From: Pseudomonas gozinkensis
GTDB lineage: Bacteria > Pseudomonadota > Gammaproteobacteria > Pseudomonadales > Pseudomonadaceae
Reading direction: 5' to 3'
Length of the DNA: 64,000 nucleotides
Assembly (NCBI RefSeq): GCF_014863585.1
Contig: NZ_CP062253.1
Span: 2,072,501-2,136,500 of the forward strand
The position numbers and the translations under genes were made by a program. This document shows, piece after piece, positions 41,219 through 48,647 of this stretch (its first letter is position 1; every line of letters starts with the position of its first letter). The notes beneath the pieces are model-generated. The model was not told the origin of the DNA and did not search any database. It was given only the letters and a program-made list of their open reading frames with translations.

Positions 41219-41899
41219 ATGGACAAACAGCACAAGGCCAGTATTGACGGGGATCAATGGGCGCAGTGCCTGCAGGATCGTGGGTGGCTTTGGGATGCGG
41301 CTGTTGGGGAGGCTTCGGCGACGCTCATTCTCGCGCATGGGGCGGGGGCGCCGATGGATAGCGATTGGATGAACGATATGGCTGGGCGCCTTGCTGGGCT
41401 TGGTATCAACGTGCTGCGGTTTGAGTTTCCTTATATGGCGCAGCGGCGGGTTGATGGCAGCAAACGCCCGCCGAATCCGGCGCCGAAGTTGCTGGAATGT
41501 TGGCGTGAGGTTTATGGCCTGGTGCGACTTCATGTCGCTGGGGTTTTGGCGGTTGGCGGGAAGTCGATGGGGGGGCGTATGGCCAGTCTGCTTGCCGATG
41601 AGCTTGGCGCGGATGCGTTGGTTTGTCTGGGGTATCCGTTTTATGCGGTTGGGAAACCGGAGAAACCGCGGGTTGAACATCTGGCTTCTTTGCAGACTCG
41701 GACGTTGATTGTTCAGGGGGAGCGGGATGCGCTTGGCAATCGTGAGGCGGTCGAAGGTTATTCGTTATCGCCGGAAATTGAAGTGTTTTGGCTGGTGGCT
41801 GGGGACCATGATTTGAAGCCGCTCAAGGTTTCCGGGTTTACGCATGAGCAGCATTTGGCTAGCGCCGCGCACAAAGTTGCTGCGTTTCTCAAGCACTGA
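41219..41899 (+). CDS. Alpha/beta hydrolase of the dienelactone-hydrolase/Tex30 (KANL3) type
   Basis: A 226-residue cytoplasmic hydrolase. Oxyanion region LILAHGAGAPMDSDWM, nucleophile Ser in VGGKSMGGRMASLL, acid and base towards the C-terminus (VQGERDALGN and VAGDHDLKP). It starts at ATG 41219 with GAGG 10 bases upstream; 23 extra in-frame codons further upstream belong to the ccoN promoter side. Codon use (many G/T third positions) differs somewhat from nearby genes. The substrate is unknown. Its first 13 codons contain the Anr box of the divergent ccoN. Confidence 0.85.
   Translation: MDKQHKASIDGDQWAQCLQDRGWLWDAAVGEASATLILAHGAGAPMDSDWMNDMAGRLAGLGINVLRFEFPYMAQRRVDGSKRPPNPAPKLLECWREVYGLVRLHVAGVLAVGGKSMGGRMASLLADELGADALVCLGYPFYAVGKPEKPRVEHLASLQTRTLIVQGERDALGNREAVEGYSLSPEIEVFWLVAGDHDLKPLKVSGFTHEQHLASAAHKVAAFLKH
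41244..41257 (-). promoter_or_regulatory. Anr box of the second ccoNOQP operon, inside the hydrolase gene
   Basis: TTGAC-GGGG-ATCAA, nine of ten consensus bases, at codons 9-13 of the hydrolase and centred about 128 bases before the ccoN start. TATAAC on the minus strand at 41195-41190 is one possible -10 element, though its distance to the box does not fit class II spacing. Confidence 0.75.
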
Positions 41900-42059
41900 T
41901 CGAGATTTTGAACCGCATGAAGATCGGCTCCCTTTCCCCCTCGCCCCCTTGGGGGCGGTCCGACGTTTCGGGAGGGCTGGGGTGAGGGGGTAGATCTTGA
42001 ACGCGACACACTTTTCGATCTGTGTGCATATCCGTTGCTGCGGTTACGGCCACTTAGGG

Positions 42060-42300
42060 TTTCGCCCTGACGGCGACTCACTTTTTTTACAAACGCCTAA
42101 AAAAAGTAAGCAAAAAAACGCTTGCTCCTACGTCCGGCCCGCTCGCTAAAGCTCGGGGTTCCTTCGCTCCGGGATTCATCCGGGGGGCATCGCCTACGGT
42201 TTGCTTCGCTGCACCTCCTCTCGATGTGTTTGGCTTCGCCAAACGGTCGCTGCGCTCCCACCCCCGGATAAATCCCTCCACTCAGCCTTCCGACGTCGCC
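42060..42300. repeat. Hairpin-rich non-coding element of unknown function
   Basis: Contains a perfect hairpin ACTTTTTTTA (42080-42089) with TAAAAAAAGT (42098-42107); a 16-base inverted repeat with one mismatch, GGGATTCATCCGGGGG (42171-42186) and CCCCCGGATAAATCCC (42261-42276); and inside its loop a perfect hairpin GTTTGGC-TTC-GCCAAAC (42228-42244). Together with the preceding 41900-42060 bases it has no supported gene; a 64-codon minus-strand frame at 42087-42281 tracks the repeat and has no start signal. From memory, similar sequence recurs in intergenic regions of many Pseudomonas genomes. Confidence 0.6.
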
Positions 42301-42377
42301 GGAAGATCAAAAGCGGTACTCGAGCTAACGCTCATCGTTTTGAGTGGTGAGAAGCGGATGCAGGCTGCTTTTGCATT

Positions 42378-42826
42378 CTGTGGGAGCCAGCCTGCTGGCG
42401 ATGGCGGCCTACGAGCCGACCAATCTCTTGCAGGTTGCATGCAATCCCTGTGGGAGCTGGCTTGCCAGCGATGGCGGCCTGACAGCCGACCTGTTTCTTG
42501 CAGACTGCATGCAATCCCTGTGGGAGCTGGCTGCCAGCGATGGCGGCCTGGCAGCCGACCAGTTTCTTGCAGAGTGCATGTAATCCCTGTGGGAGCTGGC
42601 TTGCCAGCGATGGCGGCCTGCCAGCCGACCAGTTTCTTGCAGACTGCATGTAATCCCTGTGGGAGCTGGCTGCCAGCGATGGCGGCCTGGCAGCCGACCA
42701 GTTTCTTGCAGAGTGCATGTAATCCCTGTGGGAGCTGGCTTGCCAGCGATGGCGGCCTGCCAGCCGACCAGTCTCTTGCAGAGCATGTAATCCCTGTGGG
42801 AGCAAGCTTGGTCCGGGCGGCGATCC
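42378..42826. repeat. Tandem array of seven REP-like units, 68-70 bases each
   Basis: Copies of CTGTGGGAGC begin at 42378, 42448, 42518, 42587, 42657, 42726 and 42794. Each unit has the REP core GGGAGCTGGCTTGCCAGCGA followed by TGGCGGCCTG, a CAGCCGACCAGTTTCTTGCA stretch and TGCATGTAATCC. Units alternate between GGCTTGCC and GGCTGCC forms, and units three and five are identical over most of their length, so a dimer of about 139 bases was duplicated. The first and last units are diverged. Long reading frames run through it on both strands but are repeat artefacts. 42827-43020 holds no supported gene. Confidence 0.9.
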
Positions 42827-43023
42827 GACGAAAGCGGTCGGCCAGAGCACAACAAACGAACAGTCAAACAGCCGGCCTTTTGGTGCATAAACGTAATTCT
42901 GCAAGCGCGTTTAAAGTACACGAACCGTTACGCCATAAGGGCTACAACACCTTGCGTCGTTGCCTACGCGTACGCCAGAATCCGCCGGCTTACGCGGCTT
43001 GGAGAGGGCTATATCGTTTCCCT

Positions 43024-43198
43024 GTCACTGAAAAGTGACTGGGTTTGGTAGCCCGATTCGAGTTGTGGTTATTGCGACACCTTCAATGCTGTCTCTTTTC
43101 TGAGGTGCAGCTTTGTATGGTGGGCATGCGTGGGGCTCATTCGTGAGCGCCGGGTTTCCCAATTCGACCGGTCTACCAACCCGCGCATGGCCGCCACC
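43024..43198 (+). ncRNA. Structured leader (candidate cis-regulatory RNA) of the DUF6124-type gene
   Basis: The sequence folds by eye into hairpin GTCACT-GAAA-AGTGAC (43024-43039) and, further on, a three-way-junction-like fold: GGTGG (43119-43123) with CCACC (43194-43198); CATGCGTGGG (43125-43134) with CCCGCGCATG (43180-43189), continuous with one G-T pair; inside it GCTCA-TTCG-TGAGC (43135-43148) and a CCGG/CCGG helix (43150-43171). It ends 54 bases before the start codon at 43253. No riboswitch class known to me matches. Confidence 0.5.
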
Positions 43199-43252
43199 CG
43201 CCGTTTGGTAGCGAGGGTGATGGCTCCTATTTTTCAAATTGGAGTTCTATCT

Positions 43253-43612
43253 ATGTTCAAAGCCACACCAAACCCACCAGATCTCAACCCAATTCCCCAA
43301 GACCCCGCGCTCGAGTCCCAAAAGACAAAAGAAGCCGCCGACCGCGCACTCGACTTTTACCTCGGCCCCGAAATCCCGAAGTACTTCCCTCCCAAATCTC
43401 GCCCCATCTACATGGTCGATCCCACGCTTGATGACGAAACACTGCTCGTCGAAGCCAGTGAATCACTGTCGTCGGCCAACGCCATGGCCGGCAATATCGC
43501 CAATTCGGTAAAAGGCCCTGAGCGCAAACCGCTGTTGGCGCTGCAACAGCTGATCATGTTGAACGAGTTGCTGGTGAATCGGTTGCTGGACAAGCTGCGT
43601 TTGCCGCAGTAA
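43253..43612 (+). CDS. DUF6124-family small protein
   Basis: A 119-residue protein of the Pseudomonas-specific DUF6124 group (related to DUF3077 proteins). The N-terminus is Pro-rich and disordered (MFKATPNPPDLNPIPQDPAL), then an acidic helical segment with DPTLDDETLLVEASESLSSANAMAGNIA and LLALQQLIMLNELLVNRLLDKL, probably a helical bundle. GGAG precedes the ATG by 8 bases. Function unknown. The gene has its own terminator and an unusually long structured upstream region. Confidence 0.8.
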   Translation: MFKATPNPPDLNPIPQDPALESQKTKEAADRALDFYLGPEIPKYFPPKSRPIYMVDPTLDDETLLVEASESLSSANAMAGNIANSVKGPERKPLLALQQLIMLNELLVNRLLDKLRLPQ

Positions 43613-43650
43613 CCGCCAGCTCTGACGTCGTACGTTTTAGCGGGTAATAA

Positions 43651-43683
43651 AAAGCCCGGACGCTTTCTCGCTCCGGGCTTTCA
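43651..43683 (+). terminator. Terminator of the DUF6124-type gene
   Basis: AAAGCCCGGA (43651-43660) and TCCGGGCTTT (43672-43681) with A-rich and T-rich flanks. Confidence 0.88.
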
Positions 43684-43686
43684 AAA

Positions 43687-43869
43687 TCACGGGATTGATC
43701 CTCCTCGACAATCGGGAGGCAGCCTGCCAGAGATCACAAATTCATCGAACGCCTTCTGCCCATCACGCGCAGCTCGCCGCACATCAAGGAATGTCAGTTC
43801 ACCCCGGACTTCCTTTCTCACAGGTTTGTCGGTCCTGACCATCGAATTCTGTGTAGGAGGTGGTTTCAT
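43687..43869 (-). CDS. Possible small hypothetical protein
   Basis: A 60-residue reading frame (MKPPPTQNSMVRTDKPVRKE, then ELTFLDVRRAARDGQKAFDEFVISG). The sequence is charged, with a plausible short helix, and is not a shadow of another gene, but its start lacks a clear ribosome binding site. No family recognised. Confidence 0.35.
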   Translation of the reverse strand: MKPPPTQNSMVRTDKPVRKEVRGELTFLDVRRAARDGQKAFDEFVISGRLPPDCRGGSIP

Positions 43870-44002
43870 GCTGGCTAGCCCGTATTAATAGGTTTGAACG
43901 ACAAAGTAGAGCCGGGCTTCATCGCGAGCCAGTCAGTTGGGTCTGATTCAGTTGTAGGCACTGTCCGCGCTTTTCGAATGAGATTTTCGCCAGCAGGCCT
44001 GG

Positions 44003-44100
44003 CCTCTTCGCGGGCAAGCCCGCTCCCACAATGATGGTGGTGTTACGAGGTTTTGTGGCCAATGCGAAACCCTGTGGGAGTGGGCTTGCCCACGAAGAGG
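44003..44100. repeat. REPIN
   Basis: CCTCTTCGCGGGCAAGCCCG and its near-inverse CGGGCTTGCCCACGAAGAGG-like arm flank about 42 bases. The 316-base gap 43870-44185 contains only this element and the terminator of the chemoreceptor gene. Confidence 0.9.
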
Positions 44101-44130
44101 GCGGTTCTGGCCACATCCATTTCAGACAGA

Positions 44131-44168
44131 TAAATAAAAACCCCGGAAGCTTTCGCTGTCCGGGGTTT
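44131..44168 (-). terminator. Terminator of the aer-type gene
   Basis: On the minus strand AAACCCCGGA-type stem (44159-44168 with 44138-44147, loop of 11) is followed by TTTTTATTTA. Confidence 0.9.
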
Positions 44169-44185
44169 CTTTATTGCCACAAAAT

Positions 44186-45751
44186 TCAGCGGTTAAACCG
44201 CTCCACCAACGAATACTGCGTATTAGCAGTCTTGGTCAGCTCTTCACTCAGCAACGCCGAGTTATGCGCCTGTTCCGAGGTCTGGTCCGCCAGTTCCGAG
44301 ATGTTGCTGATGTTGCGGCTGATTTCTTCAGCCACGGCACTTTGCTCTTCGGTCGCGGCGGCGATCTGGGTGGTCATGTCGGTGATGTTGGCCACCGCTT
44401 CGCTGATGCCGACCAGGGCCTGGTCTGCTTCCAGTACCCGCGCCACACCTTCTTCCGCCTGACGATGGCCGGCTTCCATGGTTTGTACGGCGCTGGACGC
44501 AGTCTGTTGCAACTTGGCGATCAGGGCGTGGATCTGGCCGGTGGATTCGCTGGTGCGTTGCGCCAGTTGGCGAACTTCGTCGGCGACCACGGCAAAACCA
44601 CGGCCCATCTCGCCGGCACGCGCTGCTTCGATCGCGGCGTTGAGTGCGAGCAGGTTGGTCTGGTCGGCGATGCCTTTGATCACGTCGACCACGCCGCCGA
44701 TTTCGTCGCTGTCCTTGGCCAGTTGCGTGACGGTCAGGCCGGTTTCACCGACGACGACCGACAGGCGCTGGATGGCTTCGCGGGTTTCGCCGGCGATGTC
44801 GCGGCCGCGACCGGTCAGGCGGTTAGCTTCCTGGGTGGCGTCGGCGGTGCGTTGGACGTGGCTCGCCACTTCTTGCGTGGTGGCGGCCATCTGGTTGACG
44901 GCGGTGGCGACCTGTTCGGTTTCCACGCGCTGACGTTCCAGACCGCTGGAGCTGTTGTGCGCCAGGGCGTCGGACTGTTTGGCCTGATCGGTCAGGTGCT
45001 CGGCGGTGTCCTGCAGACGGGTCAGGCAGGTTTTCAGGCGAGCTTCCTGGCTGAGGATCGACATCTCCAGACGCGCCTGGGCGCCACGGCTGTCGGTGTA
45101 CATCTGCGCGATCAGCGGGTCGGACGTGGTCTGCTCGGCCAGACGCAGCAGGCGTTTGAGCCCGCGTTGTTGCCATTGCAGGCCCAACAGGCCCAGCGGC
45201 ACCGACAGACCGGCGGCGAGGGCGAAGCCCCACTGCGAGTTCAGGGTGGCGCCGATCATGAAGCTCAACTGGCTGACCAGAATGAACGGCAGCCAGTCCT
45301 GCACGATCGGCAGCCATTTGTCGCTTGAAGGAATCGCCGACTTGCCCTGGTTGATGCGTTGGTAGAGCGCTTCGGCACGGCGGATCTGTTCGGCGGACGG
45401 CTTGACCCGCACCGACTCGTAACCGACCACCTGACTGCCATCGAACACCGGCGTTACATAGGCGTTCACCCAGTAATGATCACCGGTCTTGCAGCGATTC
45501 TTGACAATGCCCATCCATGGCAAGCCTTGTTTCAGTGTGCCCCACATGTGCGAAAACACCGCAGCCGGGACGTCGGGGTGACGAACCAGGTTGTGCGGCG
45601 CACGGATCAGTTCCTCACGCGAAAACCCGCTGATTTCGACGAATGCGTCGTTGCAGTAGGTGATCACGCCTTTGGCGTCGGTTGTGGAAATCAACCGTTG
45701 CTGAGCCGGGAAAGTCCGTTCGCGTTGTGTAATGGGCTGGTTATTACGCAT
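44186..45751 (-). CDS. aer: Aer-type aerotaxis receptor (PAS methyl-accepting chemotaxis protein)
   Basis: Energy or redox sensor steering swimming towards favourable oxygen levels. The 521-residue protein has an N-terminal PAS domain (residues about 10-120, [42 protein letters not shown]) as in FAD-binding Aer, a hydrophobic anchor at about 155-200, a HAMP-like linker, and a signalling domain with the conserved hairpin [21 protein letters not shown]. It has the same general place beyond the cbb3 operons as aer in P. aeruginosa. No Anr box was found directly upstream. Confidence 0.93.
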   Translation of the reverse strand: MRNNQPITQRERTFPAQQRLISTTDAKGVITYCNDAFVEISGFSREELIRAPHNLVRHPDVPAAVFSHMWGTLKQGLPWMGIVKNRCKTGDHYWVNAYVTPVFDGSQVVGYESVRVKPSAEQIRRAEALYQRINQGKSAIPSSDKWLPIVQDWLPFILVSQLSFMIGATLNSQWGFALAAGLSVPLGLLGLQWQQRGLKRLLRLAEQTTSDPLIAQMYTDSRGAQARLEMSILSQEARLKTCLTRLQDTAEHLTDQAKQSDALAHNSSSGLERQRVETEQVATAVNQMAATTQEVASHVQRTADATQEANRLTGRGRDIAGETREAIQRLSVVVGETGLTVTQLAKDSDEIGGVVDVIKGIADQTNLLALNAAIEAARAGEMGRGFAVVADEVRQLAQRTSESTGQIHALIAKLQQTASSAVQTMEAGHRQAEEGVARVLEADQALVGISEAVANITDMTTQIAAATEEQSAVAEEISRNISNISELADQTSEQAHNSALLSEELTKTANTQYSLVERFNR

Positions 45752-45853
45752 GGTTTTTCAATCCGCAAGGCTTTGAAAGGTTGTCGGCGGGGTCGGCTAT
45801 TTATTGAAATTTTTTTTCATTTATATGTACGGCGTCGCAAAACGGCCCTTGCT

Positions 45854-46645
45854 TCAACCCGCGAGCATCGGATAGGTGAACAGGCCGAAGTGCAGCAGGT
45901 TCAGGCCAAAATGCGTGGCGATCGCCGCACCGAGCCCGCCAAAACGGTAGGCCAGACCATAGCCGACACCCGCCAGGCTCGCCAGCAACACCCATTGCCA
46001 GCCGGCGCCCACATGCACCAGACCGAACAGCAGGGACGCGAGCAGCAGCGCGAGGTTGTCACCGTAGGGCAGGTGTTGGAAACGCCGGCTCAGGCCGCCC
46101 TGTACATAGCCGCGAAACAGCGCTTCTTCGACCAGCGTCACCAGCAGCAGATTGTTCAGCACCCACAGCCACGCCTGATCCGGCCACTTCGGCGCCCAGG
46201 TGATTATGCCCAGCAACACCGCACCACCCAACGCCAGAATCACACTCAACGTCAGTGCCAGTGCCGTGGCGTAAACAGTCAGGCGCAACGAGCGCCGCGC
46301 GACAATCCACGGGCAGGCCAGCAACAGCCAGAAACCAATCAGCGGTTTGTCGAGATTGACGAACATCGAGAACGGCACGGCGTTGTCGGTGAAGCGCTGC
46401 GCCGGGATCGCTCGGCCGTTGTAGAAGCCCGGCAGCCAGTGCAGGGCCAGTGCCAGGGCCAGTACGATAAACAGGCCATGGCCGAGATATCGCCCGACCG
46501 GCACGGTTTGCTGGCGCACGGCGTAACCGGCGAAAACCAGCAGTGCAATGGAGATCAGCGCCAGCCAGCCGAGCTGGCCGAAGCTCAGCGCCAATCCGTA
46601 ACCAAGGCTGAGAAGCCCGAGATAGAGCCATGGCAGAACTGTCAT
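45854..46645 (-). CDS. CPBP-family intramembrane metalloprotease
   Basis: A 263-residue polytopic inner-membrane protein of the CAAX protease/bacteriocin-processing (Abi) family. Motif 1 EEALFRGYVQGG, motif 2 FGLVHVGAGW and motif 3 HFGLNLLHFG provide the Glu and His residues of the active site. The ATG at 46645 begins MTVLPWLYLGLLSLGYG; a long in-frame extension upstream passes through a REPIN and is spurious. The substrate is unknown, and no bacteriocin gene is adjacent. Confidence 0.9.
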   Translation of the reverse strand: MTVLPWLYLGLLSLGYGLALSFGQLGWLALISIALLVFAGYAVRQQTVPVGRYLGHGLFIVLALALALHWLPGFYNGRAIPAQRFTDNAVPFSMFVNLDKPLIGFWLLLACPWIVARRSLRLTVYATALALTLSVILALGGAVLLGIITWAPKWPDQAWLWVLNNLLLVTLVEEALFRGYVQGGLSRRFQHLPYGDNLALLLASLLFGLVHVGAGWQWVLLASLAGVGYGLAYRFGGLGAAIATHFGLNLLHFGLFTYPMLAG

Positions 46646-46776
46646 GGAAAGTCCTTGTGCACGATTTGTGGACAGGCTTTCTACACGGGTGGGGGCGAGG
46701 GGACAAGTGAAGGTGTAGGGGAAATCAGGGACAACGCCAATCCCTGTATGAGACGTGAAGGAGAGCAAGTTACCCT

Positions 46777-46865
46777 TGTGGGAGCGAGCTTGCTCGCGAT
46801 GGCGGTGGGTCAGTGGCACAAAGGTCAACTGACACGCCCTCATCGCGAGCAAGCTCGCTCCCACA
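46777..46865. repeat. REPIN
   Basis: TGTGGGAGCGAGCTTGCTCGCGATG and its inverse CATCGCGAGCAAGCTCGCTCCCACA flank about 38 bases between the CPBP gene and inhA. Confidence 0.9.
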
Positions 46866-46888
46866 GGGATTTGCGTAAGGCTGAAATG

Positions 46889-47575
46889 TCAGCGCAGGTT
46901 GAGTTTCGCCGCCGCACGTTCGGTAATTTCAGTGCGTAATTTCAGCGAAGGCGCCGCACGCTTGCGCGCCTCTTCGACAACTGCACTCGGCGCTGTCTCC
47001 GGGCTGCCCGAATCAAACGGCGGTGCCGGCGCATATTCCAGCTGCAATTGCACCAGTTGCGCCGTGTCGACACCAACCAGTTCCTGCGCCAGCGTCAGGG
47101 CAAAATCGATCCCCGCCGTAATGCCGCCCCCGGTGAACAGATTGCCGTCACGCACCACCCGATCCTTCACCGCAATCGCGCCCAGCGTCGGCAGCAAATC
47201 GTGATAAGCCCAGTGCGTGGTCGCCCGTTTACCCTGCAACAGACCCGCCGCCCCAAGCACCAGCGAACCGGTGCACACCGACGTCACGTAACGCGCCTGC
47301 ACGGCTTGCGACTTGATGAACGCCAGCGTCTGCTCATCCTCCATCAACGGCCCGACCCCGGCGCCACCGGGCACGCAGATCACATCAAGATCCGGACAGT
47401 CCTCGAAAGTTGTGGTCGGTTTCAGCACCAGCCCGGTGCTGGCGGTGACCGGTACCAGATCCTTCCAGATCAGGTGCACCTGCACGTCCGGCAACGAGGC
47501 CAGCACGTCATACGGGCCGGTCAGGTCGAGTTGCTGCACCTGGGGAAACAACAGAAGTCCGATCTGCAACGCCAT
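46889..47575 (-). CDS. inhA: Isonitrile hydratase (cyclohexyl-isocyanide hydratase), DJ-1/PfpI family
   Basis: Hydrates isonitriles to N-substituted formamides. The 228-residue length and sequence match the Pseudomonas InhA group closely: MALQIGLLLFPQVQQLDLTGPYDV, catalytic nucleophile Cys 101 in TSVCTGSLVLGAAGLLQGKR, and Asp 17 in the loop known to act with it, followed by GGGITAGIDFALTLA. The start at 47575 is set by the family N-terminus; the longer frame overlaps the divergent regulator. It diverges from a GlxA-type regulator that is itself a fusion of the same fold with a DNA-binding domain. Confidence 0.9.
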   Translation of the reverse strand: MALQIGLLLFPQVQQLDLTGPYDVLASLPDVQVHLIWKDLVPVTASTGLVLKPTTTFEDCPDLDVICVPGGAGVGPLMEDEQTLAFIKSQAVQARYVTSVCTGSLVLGAAGLLQGKRATTHWAYHDLLPTLGAIAVKDRVVRDGNLFTGGGITAGIDFALTLAQELVGVDTAQLVQLQLEYAPAPPFDSGSPETAPSAVVEEARKRAAPSLKLRTEITERAAAKLNLR

Positions 47576-47626
47576 GATTCTTCTCCGTGAAAAGGGGTGG
47601 ACGGCTTCACTGTAGGCGCGTAGGTT

Positions 47627-47663
47627 TTGGCGCATACGCCAATCAGCCCACGAATTACGCCAA
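47627..47663 (+). promoter_or_regulatory. Operator-like repeats between inhA and the GlxA-type regulator
   Basis: A perfect palindrome TTGGCG-CATA-CGCCAA (47627-47642) overlaps a direct repeat of TACGCCAA (47635-47642 and 47656-47663) spaced 21 bases, two helical turns, as is usual for AraC-family sites. The second copy abuts the regulator's start codon, leaving no visible ribosome binding site. Confidence 0.55.
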
Positions 47664-48647
47664 ATGCCGAAAACCATCCACGTACTCGCATTCGCCAATG
47701 TGCAATTGCTCGATGTCACCGGGCCGTTGCAGGTCTTCGCCTCGGCCAACGACATCGCGCGCCAGCAGGGGTTGCCGGCGCCGTACGCGCCAACGGTCAT
47801 CGCCAGCGGCGGTGGGGCGGTGAACTCTTCGGCCGGGTTGGCGATGCTCGCCGAACCGCTGCCGGAGCAGGCCAGCGATACCCTGATCATTGCCGGTGGC
47901 TGGGGCGTCTACGCCGCTGCCGAAGACGCCGAATTGGTGAGATGGGTGCGTGAACATGCGAATGGCTGCCGGCGCGTTTCTTCGGTCTGTACCGGTGCAT
48001 TTCTGTTGGCGGCCAGCGGCTGGCTCGACGGGCGCCGGGTGGTCACCCACTGGACCCGATGCGAACAACTGGCGCAGCAGCACCCGCGCTTGCAGGTCGA
48101 ACCCAATCCGATCTTCATCAACGACGGCCCGGTCTGGACCTCGGCGGGCGTCACCGCCGGCATCGACCTGGCGCTGGCCATGGTCGAAGACGACCTCGGT
48201 CGCGACATGGCCCTGGAGGTCGCCCGGCAACTGGTGGTGTTCCTCAAGCGCCCGGGCGGGCAATCGCAATTCAGCGTGACGCTGTCACTGCAAAAACAGG
48301 GCAACCGCTTTGATGATCTGCACGCCTGGATCGCCGAACACCTGACCTGCGATCTGGGCATCCCGACCCTCGCCGAACAGGCCGGCATGAGCGAACGCAG
48401 CTTCGTGCGCCACTACCGCGCCGACACCGGCCAGACCCCGGCCCGGGCCATCGAACTGATCCGCGTCGAAACCGCCCGCCGGTTGCTGAGCGATACCGGA
48501 TTGCCGATCAAACGGGTGGCGGCCAATTGTGGCTTTGGCAGTGAAGAGACGTTAAGACGCAGTTTCCTGCGGGCCATGGGTGTGACGCCGCAGGCGTATC
48601 GGGAGCGGTTTTCGGTCAGCGCTGGAGCAGATCCAGTAATGCCTTGA
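47664..48647 (+). CDS. GlxA-family transcriptional regulator (DJ-1/PfpI domain plus AraC helix-turn-helix)
   Basis: A 327-residue regulator. Residues about 5-190 form a DJ-1/PfpI-like ligand domain (LAFANVQLLDVTGPLQVFA, SVCTGAFLLAASGWLDGR); residues about 220-320 are a double AraC-type helix-turn-helix (LAEQAGMSERSFVRHYRADTG and IKRVAANCGFGSEETLRRSF). It is divergent from inhA and so a likely regulator of it. The Cys of the CTG motif is retained, so residual enzymatic or sensing chemistry is possible. Its 3' end overlaps the convergent hydrolase by 32 bases. Confidence 0.92.
   Translation: MPKTIHVLAFANVQLLDVTGPLQVFASANDIARQQGLPAPYAPTVIASGGGAVNSSAGLAMLAEPLPEQASDTLIIAGGWGVYAAAEDAELVRWVREHANGCRRVSSVCTGAFLLAASGWLDGRRVVTHWTRCEQLAQQHPRLQVEPNPIFINDGPVWTSAGVTAGIDLALAMVEDDLGRDMALEVARQLVVFLKRPGGQSQFSVTLSLQKQGNRFDDLHAWIAEHLTCDLGIPTLAEQAGMSERSFVRHYRADTGQTPARAIELIRVETARRLLSDTGLPIKRVAANCGFGSEETLRRSFLRAMGVTPQAYRERFSVSAGADPVMP

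Noticed and set aside
42087..42281. Minus-strand frame of 64 codons in the hairpin-rich element
   Set aside because: It follows the repeat structure exactly and lacks a start signal; more likely a by-product of the element.
42378..42826. CRISPR array
   Set aside because: The whole 68-70 base unit is repeated, there are no unique spacers of constant size, and no cas genes are near.
42226..43038. Long plus-strand frame through the tandem repeat array (and a minus-strand one at 42332-42904)
   Set aside because: Both translate the REP units as repeats; there is no ribosome binding site, and units of 68-70 bases shift the frame so the peptide repeats are not kept in phase.
45752..45853. Flagellar sigma factor (FliA) promoter before aer
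   Set aside because: A GCCGA motif is present on the minus strand in the upstream region, but no TAAA element lies at the right spacing.
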